A stretch of 64,000 bases of DNA, from NCBI GenBank assembly GCA_022823085.1, contig JAJDXV010000013.1, forward strand, positions 1 through 64,000, written 5' to 3'. A program made the position numbers and the translations under genes. Below the pieces are notes generated by a model. The model was not told the DNA's origin and did no database searches. It saw nothing but the letters and a program-made list of their open reading frames with translations. The stretch is from Candidatus Poribacteria bacterium (GTDB lineage: Bacteria; Poribacteria; WGA-4E; WGA-3G). Shown here in pieces: positions 33,737-42,509 of the stretch. Numbering within the stretch: position 1 is the first letter of the stretch; each line of letters starts with the position of its first letter.

Positions 33737-35296
33737 TTATTTCGTGTTTGCCTCCTTTTCACTCTGTTCATGCTCTGTTTTGCGTAATGCGAGTTTTGTG
33801 CCTGCTGGCACGCCCTTCTCCAGTTGTCCCATAGCAGGTGCGGCCTGGACTTTTGTCACGACGAGATCTACCGATTTCTCCATTTTGTTCAGGAAAGGTT
33901 TCGGATAAACACCGATCCAGACGATGAAAAGCAGCAGCGGCAGCATGACGACGATTTCACGTGCGTTAAGGTCTGGTAACCCCTCATTTGCCTTATCGAG
34001 TGTTCCGAACATTACGCGTTGGAACATCCATAACATGTAGACGGCTGCGAGGATTACACCGGCAGTTGCAAAGACGACGTAGATCTTGGAGAAAGCACCC
34101 TGAACGAAGCTGCCGAAGAGTATCATAAACTCACCGACGAACCCGTTTAGACCGGGTAGCCCGATTGATGAGAGTGTCACAATCATGAAGACCGTAGCGA
34201 AGATCGGCATGCGTTTTGACAAGCCGCCGAAATCGACGATCATCCTGCTATGCCTGCGTTCGTAGATCATCCCGACCAAGAGGAACAGTGCACCAGTGCT
34301 TAAACCGTGATTAATCATTTGTAACACACTTCCCTGAAGCCCCGCAGGGTTTTTTGAGAAGAGTCCCAATACCACAAAACCGAGGTGACTGACACTGGAG
34401 TACGCCACAAGTTTTTTCAGATCCGGTTGCACCATCGCGACCAATGCACCGTAGATGATACCGATGACGGCGAGTGGAACGATCAGCGGTGTAAATTTTT
34501 CGGCTGCGTCCGGAAAGAGTGGCAGACAGAATCGGATGATCCCATAAGTTCCCATTTTAAGGAGGACACCTGCAAGGATAACACTGCCGACAGTGGGTGC
34601 TTCAACGTGTGCATCCGGGAGCCATGTATGGAACGGGAAGAGTGGTACCTTAATAGCAAACGCCACGAAAAACGCAAGGAACAGTAGGTCAGAATGTTCA
34701 AATGGGCCGCTGAGTGTTGTGAGATCGAAACTGTTATCGTTTTGGAAGTATAGCACTAAAATGCCGACAAGCATCAGTGCACTGCCTGCCATTGTATAGA
34801 GGACGAACTTTACAGTGGCGTAAATCCGTCGTTCGCCGCCCCAAATACCGATAAGGAAATACATCGGTATGAGCATCGACTCCCAAAATACGAAAAAGAG
34901 GAACAGGTCTAAAGAGCAGAAGACCCCCAACATCCCAGTTTCAAGAGCGAGGAGCGACATCATAAAGCCGCTCAACCCTTTCTCGACCGAATTCCATGCG
35001 GCGAGGATACAGATCGGTGTTAAGAAAGTCGTCAGTAACACCAGCCACAATGAGATCCCGTCAATGCCGATATGGTAGCTTATGCCTAAGCCGGAAATCC
35101 ACTCTATCGGTGTCCCGCCGAGTTGAAATGTAGCAGTGTCGGCGTTAAACCCGGTGTAAAGTCCTAACGAGATAACAAAGGTGATCAACCCAATGGCGAG
35201 TGCGATGCCTTTGATGGCAGACGCGCCGAGTCCTCTGAGCAACGCAATCGCTATCACACCGAGCAGTGGTAAAAAAATGACTGTTGAAAGTAACAA
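33737..35296 (-). CDS. nuoM: NADH-quinone oxidoreductase subunit M
   Basis: A 519-aa antiporter-like complex I subunit with about 14 helices. Conserved: FWESMLIPMYFLIGIWGG with the key Glu, KVPLFPFHTWLPDAHVEAPT with the key Lys, and KKLVAYSSVSHLGFV. It starts with TTG, supported by AGGAGG 7 bp upstream. It ends against the NhaD-like gene. Confidence 0.95.
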   Translation of the reverse strand: MLLSTVIFLPLLGVIAIALLRGLGASAIKGIALAIGLITFVISLGLYTGFNADTATFQLGGTPIEWISGLGISYHIGIDGISLWLVLLTTFLTPICILAAWNSVEKGLSGFMMSLLALETGMLGVFCSLDLFLFFVFWESMLIPMYFLIGIWGGERRIYATVKFVLYTMAGSALMLVGILVLYFQNDNSFDLTTLSGPFEHSDLLFLAFFVAFAIKVPLFPFHTWLPDAHVEAPTVGSVILAGVLLKMGTYGIIRFCLPLFPDAAEKFTPLIVPLAVIGIIYGALVAMVQPDLKKLVAYSSVSHLGFVVLGLFSKNPAGLQGSVLQMINHGLSTGALFLLVGMIYERRHSRMIVDFGGLSKRMPIFATVFMIVTLSSIGLPGLNGFVGEFMILFGSFVQGAFSKIYVVFATAGVILAAVYMLWMFQRVMFGTLDKANEGLPDLNAREIVVMLPLLLFIVWIGVYPKPFLNKMEKSVDLVVTKVQAAPAMGQLEKGVPAGTKLALRKTEHEQSEKEANTK

Positions 35297-35374
35297 GGAA
35301 CCCTCCTTAGAATATTTTAACGCTCATCAATAGGTACGATTTACCGATCACGATTCTTCTCCCGAAGAAATAGA

Positions 35375-35806
35375 TTAAGGTCTGAAGAGTTTCTTCCAGA
35401 GCCATCTATTACCATCGAACCAAAAAAGTCTATGGTTTTCTCTTTCCTGAGACAGCCTGCGGCGGCGTTTTGAGAACTCATCTTGAGGTACCTTGCTCTG
35501 CCACTAAACTTTCATCTTACGATTGAATTTTGAAACTTCCTCAGATGACCGCTCACAGTTGTCGAGGATCCACGCGCCGAGTTTGACATCATGGTCAATC
35601 TGCACAGCGGCTTCCTGAAAATTTTCCGCTGAGATGCCGAGGAAGGCTAAAATCGCGGTATCTTGTTCGGAATCAGCCCCGTATTTATAGCTCCCGATAT
35701 CGCCAGTATGTGCAGCGCGTGCTTTATCTGTCATCCGTGCGACCCCGCAGATACCAGCAACTTCTTTGTTGAGTATATCTCTCGGTCGAAAAGTGTTCTG
35801 ATTCAT
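35375..35806 (-). CDS. DUF5069 protein interrupted by an in-frame TAG
   Basis: The track ORF gives 100 aa (RPRDILNKEVAGICGVARMTDKARA...GSYKYGADSEQDTAILAFLGI), a clear DUF5069 start. Directly after the TAG at 35504-35506 the same frame stays open for 42 more codons (WQSKVPQDEFSKRRRRLSQE...WFDGNRWLW) to TAA at 35375, and the sum of about 143 aa fits the family. It is either a nonsense mutation, a sequencing error or readthrough. DUF5069 function is unknown. It sits between nuoL and nuoM. Confidence 0.65.
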
Positions 35807-35887
35807 CTTCTTCCTCCATCTCGGATTGTCTAATTTTCTGAATCTTCTTTTTCAAATCCGGTGCCCCTTCCCAGTAACGGGTGGAGA

Positions 35888-35914
35888 CCCCGGTTGCAAA
35901 CCGCACCTACCGGG
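35888..35914. repeat. Palindromic repeat CGGTTGCAAACCG
   Basis: CCCGGTTGCAAACCGCACCTACCGGG, a hairpin related to the 57-88 element. It lies between nuoL and the DUF5069 gene; the surrounding 35807-35986 holds no gene. Confidence 0.5.
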
Positions 35915-35986
35915 CTTGAAGGTCCAAAATTGGACGGAAAAACTGAGAGCTAAATAGCCCTGCACGAGAATCTACTCCCCATCAAC

Positions 35987-37888
35987 TTAAGTGAAGAACA
36001 GATAATACGCAAGGAATATGACAATTCCGAGAACCATAGAGACGATGTATGCTTGGACGACTCCTGTTTGGAAACGTCGCAGGAGTCCGCCAATAAATCG
36101 GACAATAGCGGCGACACCGTTGACAATCCCGTCGATAATTCCGTTATCAACGAGTTTCCACAAGAGGAAGTGGGAACCGTTTTTTATCGGTTGCACGATC
36201 AGTGCGTTATATGCCTCATCAATATAGTACTTATTGGCAAGGAGTCTATGTATTGCACTGGTCGGTTCGTCAGACGGCGCGCGTTTGCTATAACGTGTCC
36301 ATGCGAACGCAATCCCTGCCAAACCTACGACCGATGAAATCACCATAAATAAGATCACATTACCGGATGCGTCGTGGTGTGCCTCTGGAAAGACAGATTT
36401 CGTGAAATGATGGAACCAACTGTCATGTCCACCCCAGCCTAATAACAGACCGATTAATGCAGAAGGAATCGCGAGGATTGCAAGCGGCACCCACATCACG
36501 GATGGCGATTCGTGCAGATGTGAGGCGACTTCGGGTTCCACGCGAGATTCCCCGTAAAACGTCACGAAGATGAGACGGAACATATAGAACGCTGTCAGGA
36601 ATGCTGTGATTAAGCCGATCACATAAATTAGGGGTGAACTTCCCCAAGCACTGTGTAAGATTTCGTCTTTGCTCCAGAAACCGCTCAGGAAAGGAAAACC
36701 GGCGATAGCGAGTGCACCGACTAAGAATGTCCAATGCGTTATCGGCATCTTCGATTTCAAACCGCCCATCTTCCGCATATCCAGTTCGTTTGCCATGGCG
36801 TGCATCACGCTGCCAGCAGTGAGGAACATCAATCCTTTAAAGAAGGCGTGTGTTACCAAGTGGAAGATACCAGATGCATAGGCACCGACACCGACACCGA
36901 CGAACATATAACCGAGTTGGCTTACAGTGGAATAGGCGAGAATACGCTTGATGTCGTTCTGTGTGAGTGCGATCGTTGCGGCGAAAAACGCCGTTAAGAC
37001 ACCGATCCATGCGACGATTTCACCGGTATGTGCGATGTTGTAAAGCACAGCGGAACGCGCGATCATATACACGCCTGCGGTTACCATTGTGGCAGCGTGA
37101 ATCAAAGCACTAACAGGTGTTGGACCTTCCATGGCATCGGGTAGCCAGACGTAGAGTGGAATCTGTGCGGATTTACCGATCGCGCCGACGAAAAGGAGTA
37201 ACGTTGCGATCACGAGCGTGCTGGCACCGAAAATCTTCTGAAAGTTATCGGCTTCGGCGGCATCAAATATAGCTGTGAAATCAAGGGTTCCGAACGCTGC
37301 AAATAGGGTGAACATTCCGAGCAGGAACCCGAAATCGCCGATACGATTTACAATAAACGCCTTTTTCCCAGCATCCGTCGCTGATTGTTTTTCATACCAG
37401 AACCCGATCAGTAAGTAAGAGCAGAGACCGACACCTTCCCATCCGACGAACATCATCAGATAGTTGTTGCCGAGAACGAGGATCAGCATGGCAAAAACAA
37501 ATAGGTTCAGGTAGGCGAAATAACGTGTATAGCCTTCATCGCCGTGCATGTAGCCGATCGAATAGACGTGGATGAGGAAACCGACACCCGTAATTACAAG
37601 TAGCATGACTGCTGTGAGTGCGTCCACATGAAATCCGATATTGAAGGCGAAGGAGTCGTCGCCGAAATCGCCTATAATCCAATCATAAAGTTTTGCTTCA
37701 AGTGGGGCGGCACCACCGTTCAACCTGAGAAAAACGATAATCGAACAGACGAAGGAGACGAGGACTGCAAACGCGCCTATCCCTCCGCTGAGTTTCTCGT
37801 TTCCTTTCAGCCATTTTCCGAATAATCCGTTAATCAGGAACCCAACGAGCGGTGCAGCTAACAGGACAATAATGAGTTCTTTTGACAT
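35987..37888 (-). CDS. nuoL: NADH-quinone oxidoreductase subunit L
   Basis: A 633-aa largest antiporter-like complex I subunit, with about 14 core helices plus a C-terminal lateral amphipathic helix and last anchor. Conserved: FVGWEGVGLCSYLLIGFWYE, KSAQIPLYVWLPDAMEGPTPVSALIHAATMVTAGVY, KRILAYSTVSQLGYMFVG and HAFFKGLMFLTAGSVMHAM. The start follows AAGGAAAATTAAAAC, the same leader type as nuoK and nuoH. Confidence 0.96.
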   Translation of the reverse strand: MSKELIIVLLAAPLVGFLINGLFGKWLKGNEKLSGGIGAFAVLVSFVCSIIVFLRLNGGAAPLEAKLYDWIIGDFGDDSFAFNIGFHVDALTAVMLLVITGVGFLIHVYSIGYMHGDEGYTRYFAYLNLFVFAMLILVLGNNYLMMFVGWEGVGLCSYLLIGFWYEKQSATDAGKKAFIVNRIGDFGFLLGMFTLFAAFGTLDFTAIFDAAEADNFQKIFGASTLVIATLLLFVGAIGKSAQIPLYVWLPDAMEGPTPVSALIHAATMVTAGVYMIARSAVLYNIAHTGEIVAWIGVLTAFFAATIALTQNDIKRILAYSTVSQLGYMFVGVGVGAYASGIFHLVTHAFFKGLMFLTAGSVMHAMANELDMRKMGGLKSKMPITHWTFLVGALAIAGFPFLSGFWSKDEILHSAWGSSPLIYVIGLITAFLTAFYMFRLIFVTFYGESRVEPEVASHLHESPSVMWVPLAILAIPSALIGLLLGWGGHDSWFHHFTKSVFPEAHHDASGNVILFMVISSVVGLAGIAFAWTRYSKRAPSDEPTSAIHRLLANKYYIDEAYNALIVQPIKNGSHFLLWKLVDNGIIDGIVNGVAAIVRFIGGLLRRFQTGVVQAYIVSMVLGIVIFLAYYLFFT

Positions 37889-38044
37889 GTTTTAATTTTC
37901 CTTGCGGTTAATCAAATAGGTTTTCACTTCAAGGAGCCATGCTTGAATCCGTTTTCCACTTCGTTTCAAACTACAGTTTTGTTTTTCGGTTAGTGAAGTA
38001 GATTTATCAGATCAGAGTCCTCTTTAACCGATAACCAACTTTGT

Positions 38045-38344
38045 TTAACCTTTCAACGAATTGATTTCATCCACGTTAATGGTTTGCCGATGTTTGAAGA
38101 CACTGACGATAATTGCAAGCCCGATCGCGACTTCAGCGGCGGCGACGGCCATTACGAAGAAAACGAACACCTGTCCGTTCGTTTCTCCGAGGTTACGACT
38201 GATTGCGACAAAGGCGAGGTTCGCGGCGTTCAACATCAGTTCAATACACATAAAAATGATAATGGCGTTCCGACGGACGAGAACACCGATAACACCGATT
38301 GTAAACAAGAGCGCACTCAGAACAAGATAGTATTCTAATGCCAT
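38045..38344 (-). CDS. nuoK: NADH-quinone oxidoreductase subunit K
   Basis: A 99-aa complex I membrane subunit with three helices. Conserved Glu residues lie in [16 protein letters not shown] and [13 protein letters not shown], essential for the proton path. Ribosome site AAGGAAAATTAAAAAT before the ATG. Usual order between nuoJ and nuoL. Confidence 0.96.
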   Translation of the reverse strand: MALEYYLVLSALLFTIGVIGVLVRRNAIIIFMCIELMLNAANLAFVAISRNLGETNGQVFVFFVMAVAAAEVAIGLAIIVSVFKHRQTINVDEINSLKG

Positions 38345-38406
38345 ATTTTTAATTTTCCTTGCGGTTCGGTCAGGCGGTTTTGGAACTTTGACTTTACTGA
38401 CTGAAT

Positions 38407-38928
38407 TTAGTTTCCTTCTTGGTTTTCGCGTTTTACCAAGACGATAACGCCGATCAATGCTGCTAACAAAATGAGTGAGGTGACCTCAAAAGGTAGCAGG
38501 TATTCATTGAACAAGAGTTTGCCGATGTCATAGGTCGTTGTAGTTCCGGTAGCCGATTCTGCTGCAGCGACTGCGGTGTCGCTGGCGGAATTCACAGCAA
38601 TATAGATTCCTTCGATAGCGAGGAGGATGCCTAAGATGACAGCAAAACCTTTGAGTTTTGGTCCGATAGCCCCCTTCGCCGAAAGCGTTCCGAGGTTCAG
38701 AAGCATAATCACAAAAAGGAACAGGACCATAATCGCACCGGCGTAAACAATGACTTGGACAGCGGCGACGAAATGTGCGCCGAGCAGGACGAAAAGACCG
38801 GCTTGTGCGAAAAAGGTTATAACGAGCGAAAGCGCGCTATAAATCGGATGCCTGAATGAGATTACAGATATCGCGCCAATCAGTGAGACTGCACCAAAGA
38901 GAATAAATAGAATTTGTTCTGCGTTCAT
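38407..38928 (-). CDS. nuoJ: NADH-quinone oxidoreductase subunit J
   Basis: A 173-aa complex I membrane subunit with five helices. The conserved block is [23 protein letters not shown], including the pi-bulge helix. It follows nuoH by 11 bp, leaving no room for nuoI, which usually sits between them. Confidence 0.95.
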   Translation of the reverse strand: MNAEQILFILFGAVSLIGAISVISFRHPIYSALSLVITFFAQAGLFVLLGAHFVAAVQVIVYAGAIMVLFLFVIMLLNLGTLSAKGAIGPKLKGFAVILGILLAIEGIYIAVNSASDTAVAAAESATGTTTTYDIGKLLFNEYLLPFEVTSLILLAALIGVIVLVKRENQEGN

Positions 38929-38939
38929 TAAGCACTCTC

Positions 38940-40124
38940 CTATTCTACTGCGTCAAGAGCCGTCGGTGCGAACTGACTGTCGCTCTCTTGTATCGCCGGT
39001 TTAGGTGTCGTCATCACAAGCAGCCCCGCCACGATAGACACAACAATAAATGCCGAAATCGCATTACCGATCCCCACCACCAGACGTGAATTTGTCGTTA
39101 TCCATAGAATTCCGGTTACGACGACTGAGGTCAATGCGACAGGTAAAAGGAATTTCCAACCGAAGTTCATCAATTGATCGTATCGGAAGCGCGGAAGCGT
39201 CCAACGGACCCAGATAAACCCGAACAGGAAGATCGCTGTCTTGACAAAGAAGATCCCGAACGAGATAAGTCCGCTCCATACGGGGCCGCCGACATTTTCC
39301 AAACCGAAGAAGTGCCAACCCCCTAAGAAGAGCGTCACGGTTACGGCAGAACCGACAATCATGTTCATATATTCCGCCATGAAGAACATAGCGAATTTCA
39401 TGCTACTGTATTCAGTGTGATACCCTGCGACGAGTTCCTGTTCGGCTTCAGCGAGATCAAATGGTAAGCGGTTCGTCTCTGCGAACATCGCTGTTGTAAA
39501 TGCCAGAAATGCGGGGAAATGAATTAAGAAGTTCCATTGCCACGGATATGAACCTTGTTCTATGGCGATTGTCCGAAGGCTGAGTGAACTCGTCAACATC
39601 AGGATACCGATGATTCCCAATCCGAGTGTCAGTTCATAACTGATCATCTGTGCGGATGAACGTAGACCACCCAAAAGTGAATACTTGTTATTCGATGCCC
39701 ATGCCCCCAGTACAACGCCGTACACACCGAGGGATGTTATCGCCAAGATATAGAGGATACCGATGTTGATGTCAGCGATCTGGAGCGGTATTTCATGTCC
39801 AAATAGTGTGATAGAACTTCCAAACGGCACGACTGCAACGACAATAAGTGCGGGGACCAACAGCATTGCGGGTGCGAGTACGTAAAGCGGTTTATCCACG
39901 TGGTCAGGGATAATATCCTCTTTAAACAAGAATTTAAGCCCATCTGCGACGGGTTGGAGCAATCCTTGCGGTCCTACGCGATTGGGGCCCAATCGATCCT
40001 GCATCCATCCGCTCACCCGGCGTTCCGCCCAAATCATTATCATCACGCCGATAAGCAAGAGATGTACAATGATAAGGATTTTGACGATTGAACTAAGGAC
40101 TAAAACGAGAGGGAAATTTTCCAT
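38940..40124 (-). CDS. nuoH: NADH-quinone oxidoreductase subunit H
   Basis: A 394-aa complex I subunit forming the quinone chamber with NuoB and NuoD. It has eight to nine helices. Conserved: WAERRVSGWMQDRLGPNRVGPQGLLQPVADGLKFLFKED, AETNRLPFDLAEAEQELVAGYHTEYS and RWTLPRFRYDQLM. The C-terminal tail (about 40 aa) is longer than usual. Separated from nuoG by a 265-bp foldback repeat region. Confidence 0.96.
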   Translation of the reverse strand: MENFPLVLVLSSIVKILIIVHLLLIGVMIMIWAERRVSGWMQDRLGPNRVGPQGLLQPVADGLKFLFKEDIIPDHVDKPLYVLAPAMLLVPALIVVAVVPFGSSITLFGHEIPLQIADINIGILYILAITSLGVYGVVLGAWASNNKYSLLGGLRSSAQMISYELTLGLGIIGILMLTSSLSLRTIAIEQGSYPWQWNFLIHFPAFLAFTTAMFAETNRLPFDLAEAEQELVAGYHTEYSSMKFAMFFMAEYMNMIVGSAVTVTLFLGGWHFFGLENVGGPVWSGLISFGIFFVKTAIFLFGFIWVRWTLPRFRYDQLMNFGWKFLLPVALTSVVVTGILWITTNSRLVVGIGNAISAFIVVSIVAGLLVMTTPKPAIQESDSQFAPTALDAVE

Positions 40125-40143
40125 ACTTTTAATTTTCCTTTTT

Positions 40144-40400
40144 CAAGTTATAAGTTATAAGTTATAAGTTATAAGTTATAAGTTATAAGTTAAGAGGTTT
40201 ATTGTTACGAAGTACTCTTAACTTACGACTTGTGCTAGATAATTTTGTTTTATAGCGTTTTGCTTATGCGCGAACGATATCTTTGAGTTTCATCAAGGAA
40301 CGTTCAAAACATCGGTTCACGGGGCACCGAGAAAACAACTAGCACAAGGCGTCTTAACTTATAACCTAAAGCGAAGTGTACTTATAACTGTTAACTGTCT
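40144..40400. repeat. Compound foldback with tandem AAGTTAT heptamers
   Basis: Six head-to-tail AAGTTAT units (40144-40190), then the AAGAGG...CTCTTAACTT core. CTTGTGCTAG near 40229 is repeated inverted as CTAGCACAAG near 40339, and the right end has CTTAACTTATAACC. The whole forms a nested hairpin in the nuoG-nuoH gap. Confidence 0.65.
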
Positions 40401-42052
40401 GCTAACTTAATTCCTGCATCTCCAATATTTTGATGTGTTGCGTCTACGTAACCTGTTACGTTTTCGGCAATAGCGATTGCGATTTCGCCAGCAAAGCGAT
40501 AGTTCATTTCACTGCCCAACTGCTTGGCAAGCTGCTGGGTAATTTCCCAATCGACGCGGGCTTCACCGGGTGGGTCAATCGTCTTGCGAATCCGTTGTAT
40601 CCAGCCAGTTGAATTGGTAATTGTTCCGTCTTTTTCAACGAAAGTTGTTCCGGGTAATACCACATCCGCGAGTTGCGTGACCTCTGATGGCAAAACGTCT
40701 TGCACGATGAGGAAGTCCACATTTTCTAATGCTGTTTTTTCAGTATCTTCGAGTGGTCGTTCTGGTCCGCCGTTAACGAGATAGACGATTTTCGCACCTG
40801 AGACCTTTTTCCAGAGTGTGTCGCCTTCTAAAACGGCGTTCCCGTTTGCAGAACCGAGTATCGTTCGTGCGCCTGCCGTGTTGGGATTCTTGTCTGCTTC
40901 GATTGTAAATTGTGGGAACTTGTGTTCTTCACCGAGCGGATGTCCGAAGAGTCCCAACTGTGTTGTCTGTAGTACGTCGTGTGCGAACTGCTGCAAAACG
41001 TAGTTGTCTTCATTTGTGGCTTGTGCAGAGCCGATAATAACGATGTCATCAGCTTCCGCTTCGGATAACTGTTCGGTAATTACGGATAGCGCGTCTGCCC
41101 AGTGTGTGGTGGTGAGTTCGTCATCAACGCGTTTCAGCGGGAGTTGGAGTCGATCCTCACTGTTCACATAGTGGTAACCGAGGCGGCCGTCGTCGCATAT
41201 CCAGTGTTGGTTGATGTCCTCGTGGAAGCGCGGTTTGATTCGGTATATGCCATCGGCTTTATATTCTACAGTGATATTGCAACCGACACTACATCCGGTG
41301 CAGACACTGTTTGCTTTTTCTAAGAACCACGGACGCGACTTGAACAAGAAATCCTTGCTAATGAGTGCGCCGACGGGACAAATATCGACGACATTCCCTG
41401 CAAGTTTGTTGTCCAGCAGTTGCAATGGCGTGCCTTCATGGCTTCTCGGAATATCGATTTCGTCGTGGGAGCCTCGATTAATTAAACCTAATTCACCGGT
41501 TCCAGATACCTCTTGTGCAAATCGGATACAGCGAGTGCAAACAACACATCTTGTGGAGTAGAGCAGGACATCCGGCCCGAGGTCTTTTTTCGGTGGCACA
41601 TTCTTGACTTCAAGGTAGCGGCTCTTATCATGTCCGTGTCGATAACTGTAGTCTTGCAAGTCGCATTCGCCTGCCTGATCGCAGACGGGACAATCGAGCG
41701 GATGATGCACGAGCAAAAATTCGAGGATATCTTCCCGCGCCTTTTTGACGCGTGGACTATCTGTTTGAACGATAGCATCATATTTGTCTTCTAACTTTCT
41801 TTCAGGTGGTGCGGAACGGACTGTCGTTGTACAGCCGGTTGCTAATTGCCGGGCTGGACCAATGGTCCCTGGCGGCGCACCTGGTATGGGCTCGTAAGGT
41901 TCAACGAGACACATCCTACAGTTTGCTGGACGACTCAACCCAGGGTGATAGCAGTAGTGAGGCACCTCAATGCCGTGCTGCCGTGCAGCTTCAACTATAT
42001 TCGTTCCGTCTTCAACCTCTATCTCAAGGTCATTCAGTTTAATGAGTGCCAT
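40391..42052 (-). CDS. nuoG: NADH-quinone oxidoreductase subunit G
   Basis: A 553-aa Fe-S subunit relaying electrons in the peripheral arm. N-terminal [2Fe-2S] Cys (HYCYHPGLSRPANCRMCLVE), then the His/Cys [4Fe-4S] motif HHPLDCPVCDQAGECDLQD, two clusters (CVVCTRCIRFAQE, DICPVGAL) and a CTGCSVGCNI cluster of the molybdopterin oxidoreductase-like domain. The C-terminal domain is short compared with NuoG of about 800-900 aa, but similar lengths occur. ATG 42052 starts the conserved domain; the track's TTG at 42079 is less likely. Confidence 0.93.
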   Translation of the reverse strand: MALIKLNDLEIEVEDGTNIVEAARQHGIEVPHYCYHPGLSRPANCRMCLVEPYEPIPGAPPGTIGPARQLATGCTTTVRSAPPERKLEDKYDAIVQTDSPRVKKAREDILEFLLVHHPLDCPVCDQAGECDLQDYSYRHGHDKSRYLEVKNVPPKKDLGPDVLLYSTRCVVCTRCIRFAQEVSGTGELGLINRGSHDEIDIPRSHEGTPLQLLDNKLAGNVVDICPVGALISKDFLFKSRPWFLEKANSVCTGCSVGCNITVEYKADGIYRIKPRFHEDINQHWICDDGRLGYHYVNSEDRLQLPLKRVDDELTTTHWADALSVITEQLSEAEADDIVIIGSAQATNEDNYVLQQFAHDVLQTTQLGLFGHPLGEEHKFPQFTIEADKNPNTAGARTILGSANGNAVLEGDTLWKKVSGAKIVYLVNGGPERPLEDTEKTALENVDFLIVQDVLPSEVTQLADVVLPGTTFVEKDGTITNSTGWIQRIRKTIDPPGEARVDWEITQQLAKQLGSEMNYRFAGEIAIAIAENVTGYVDATHQNIGDAGIKLADS

Positions 42053-42096
42053 ATAATTACTCCAATGTATTCCTACCAAGGAAATTATGCTTACGT

Positions 42097-42472
42097 CAAC
42101 TTAACAATTTTTCAAGGGACTCAATTTTCTCGCGCAACGCTTGAATCTCTATGGCTTGTCCTTTTATAGTATCGTCTTCTGTGTGCGGCTGCTCTGCTGA
42201 TACGCGATGAAAGCTAATGGGACACCTACAAAGGCTATAAGCGCGCCAATGAGTGTTATTATTAATGTTCCTTGGAAGTCTAATCTTTTGCTCTGCTCTG
42301 TCATACGCTTTTCTAAACGCACCTCAGTTTCGGTGATGCGCTTTTCTAAACGCACCTCGGCTTCGTTAACAATCTGCCGGATCTTCTCTAAGTCTTCAAC
42401 GCTCAGTTCGGCAGTTGTGACAGTGCTTAGGCATAAAAGTCCTGCAATGGTAAAAAACAAGGTTTTCATCAT
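42097..42472 (-). CDS. Small coiled-coil membrane protein with shifted C terminus
   Basis: The track ORF (102 aa, ending at 42164) has a signal-like N terminus, a coiled coil with duplicated EVRLEKRITET/EVRLEKRMTEQ and one helix (IITLIGALIAFVGVPLAFIAY). After the helix a second frame reads AEQPHTEDDTIKGQAIEIQALREKIESLEKLLS to a TGA near 42097, a good coiled-coil tail. A one-base indel in the CAGCAGAGCAGC stretch would join them. So it is either a recent frameshift or a sequencing error. Function unknown; it sits between nuoF and nuoG. Confidence 0.5.
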
Positions 42473-42509
42473 AGATGTTCCTTTCGGCCATCGCCAATTA
42501 TGCCCGCCA

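Noticed and set aside
35504-35506. TAG as pyrrolysine
   Set aside because: DUF5069 is not a methylamine methyltransferase and no pyl genes are visible. A mutation or sequencing error is simpler.
40144-40190. Tandem AAGTTAT heptamers as a possible CRISPR or iteron array
   Set aside because: Units are 7 bp without spacers, and no cas, rep or dnaA gene is near. They form one arm of a foldback element.
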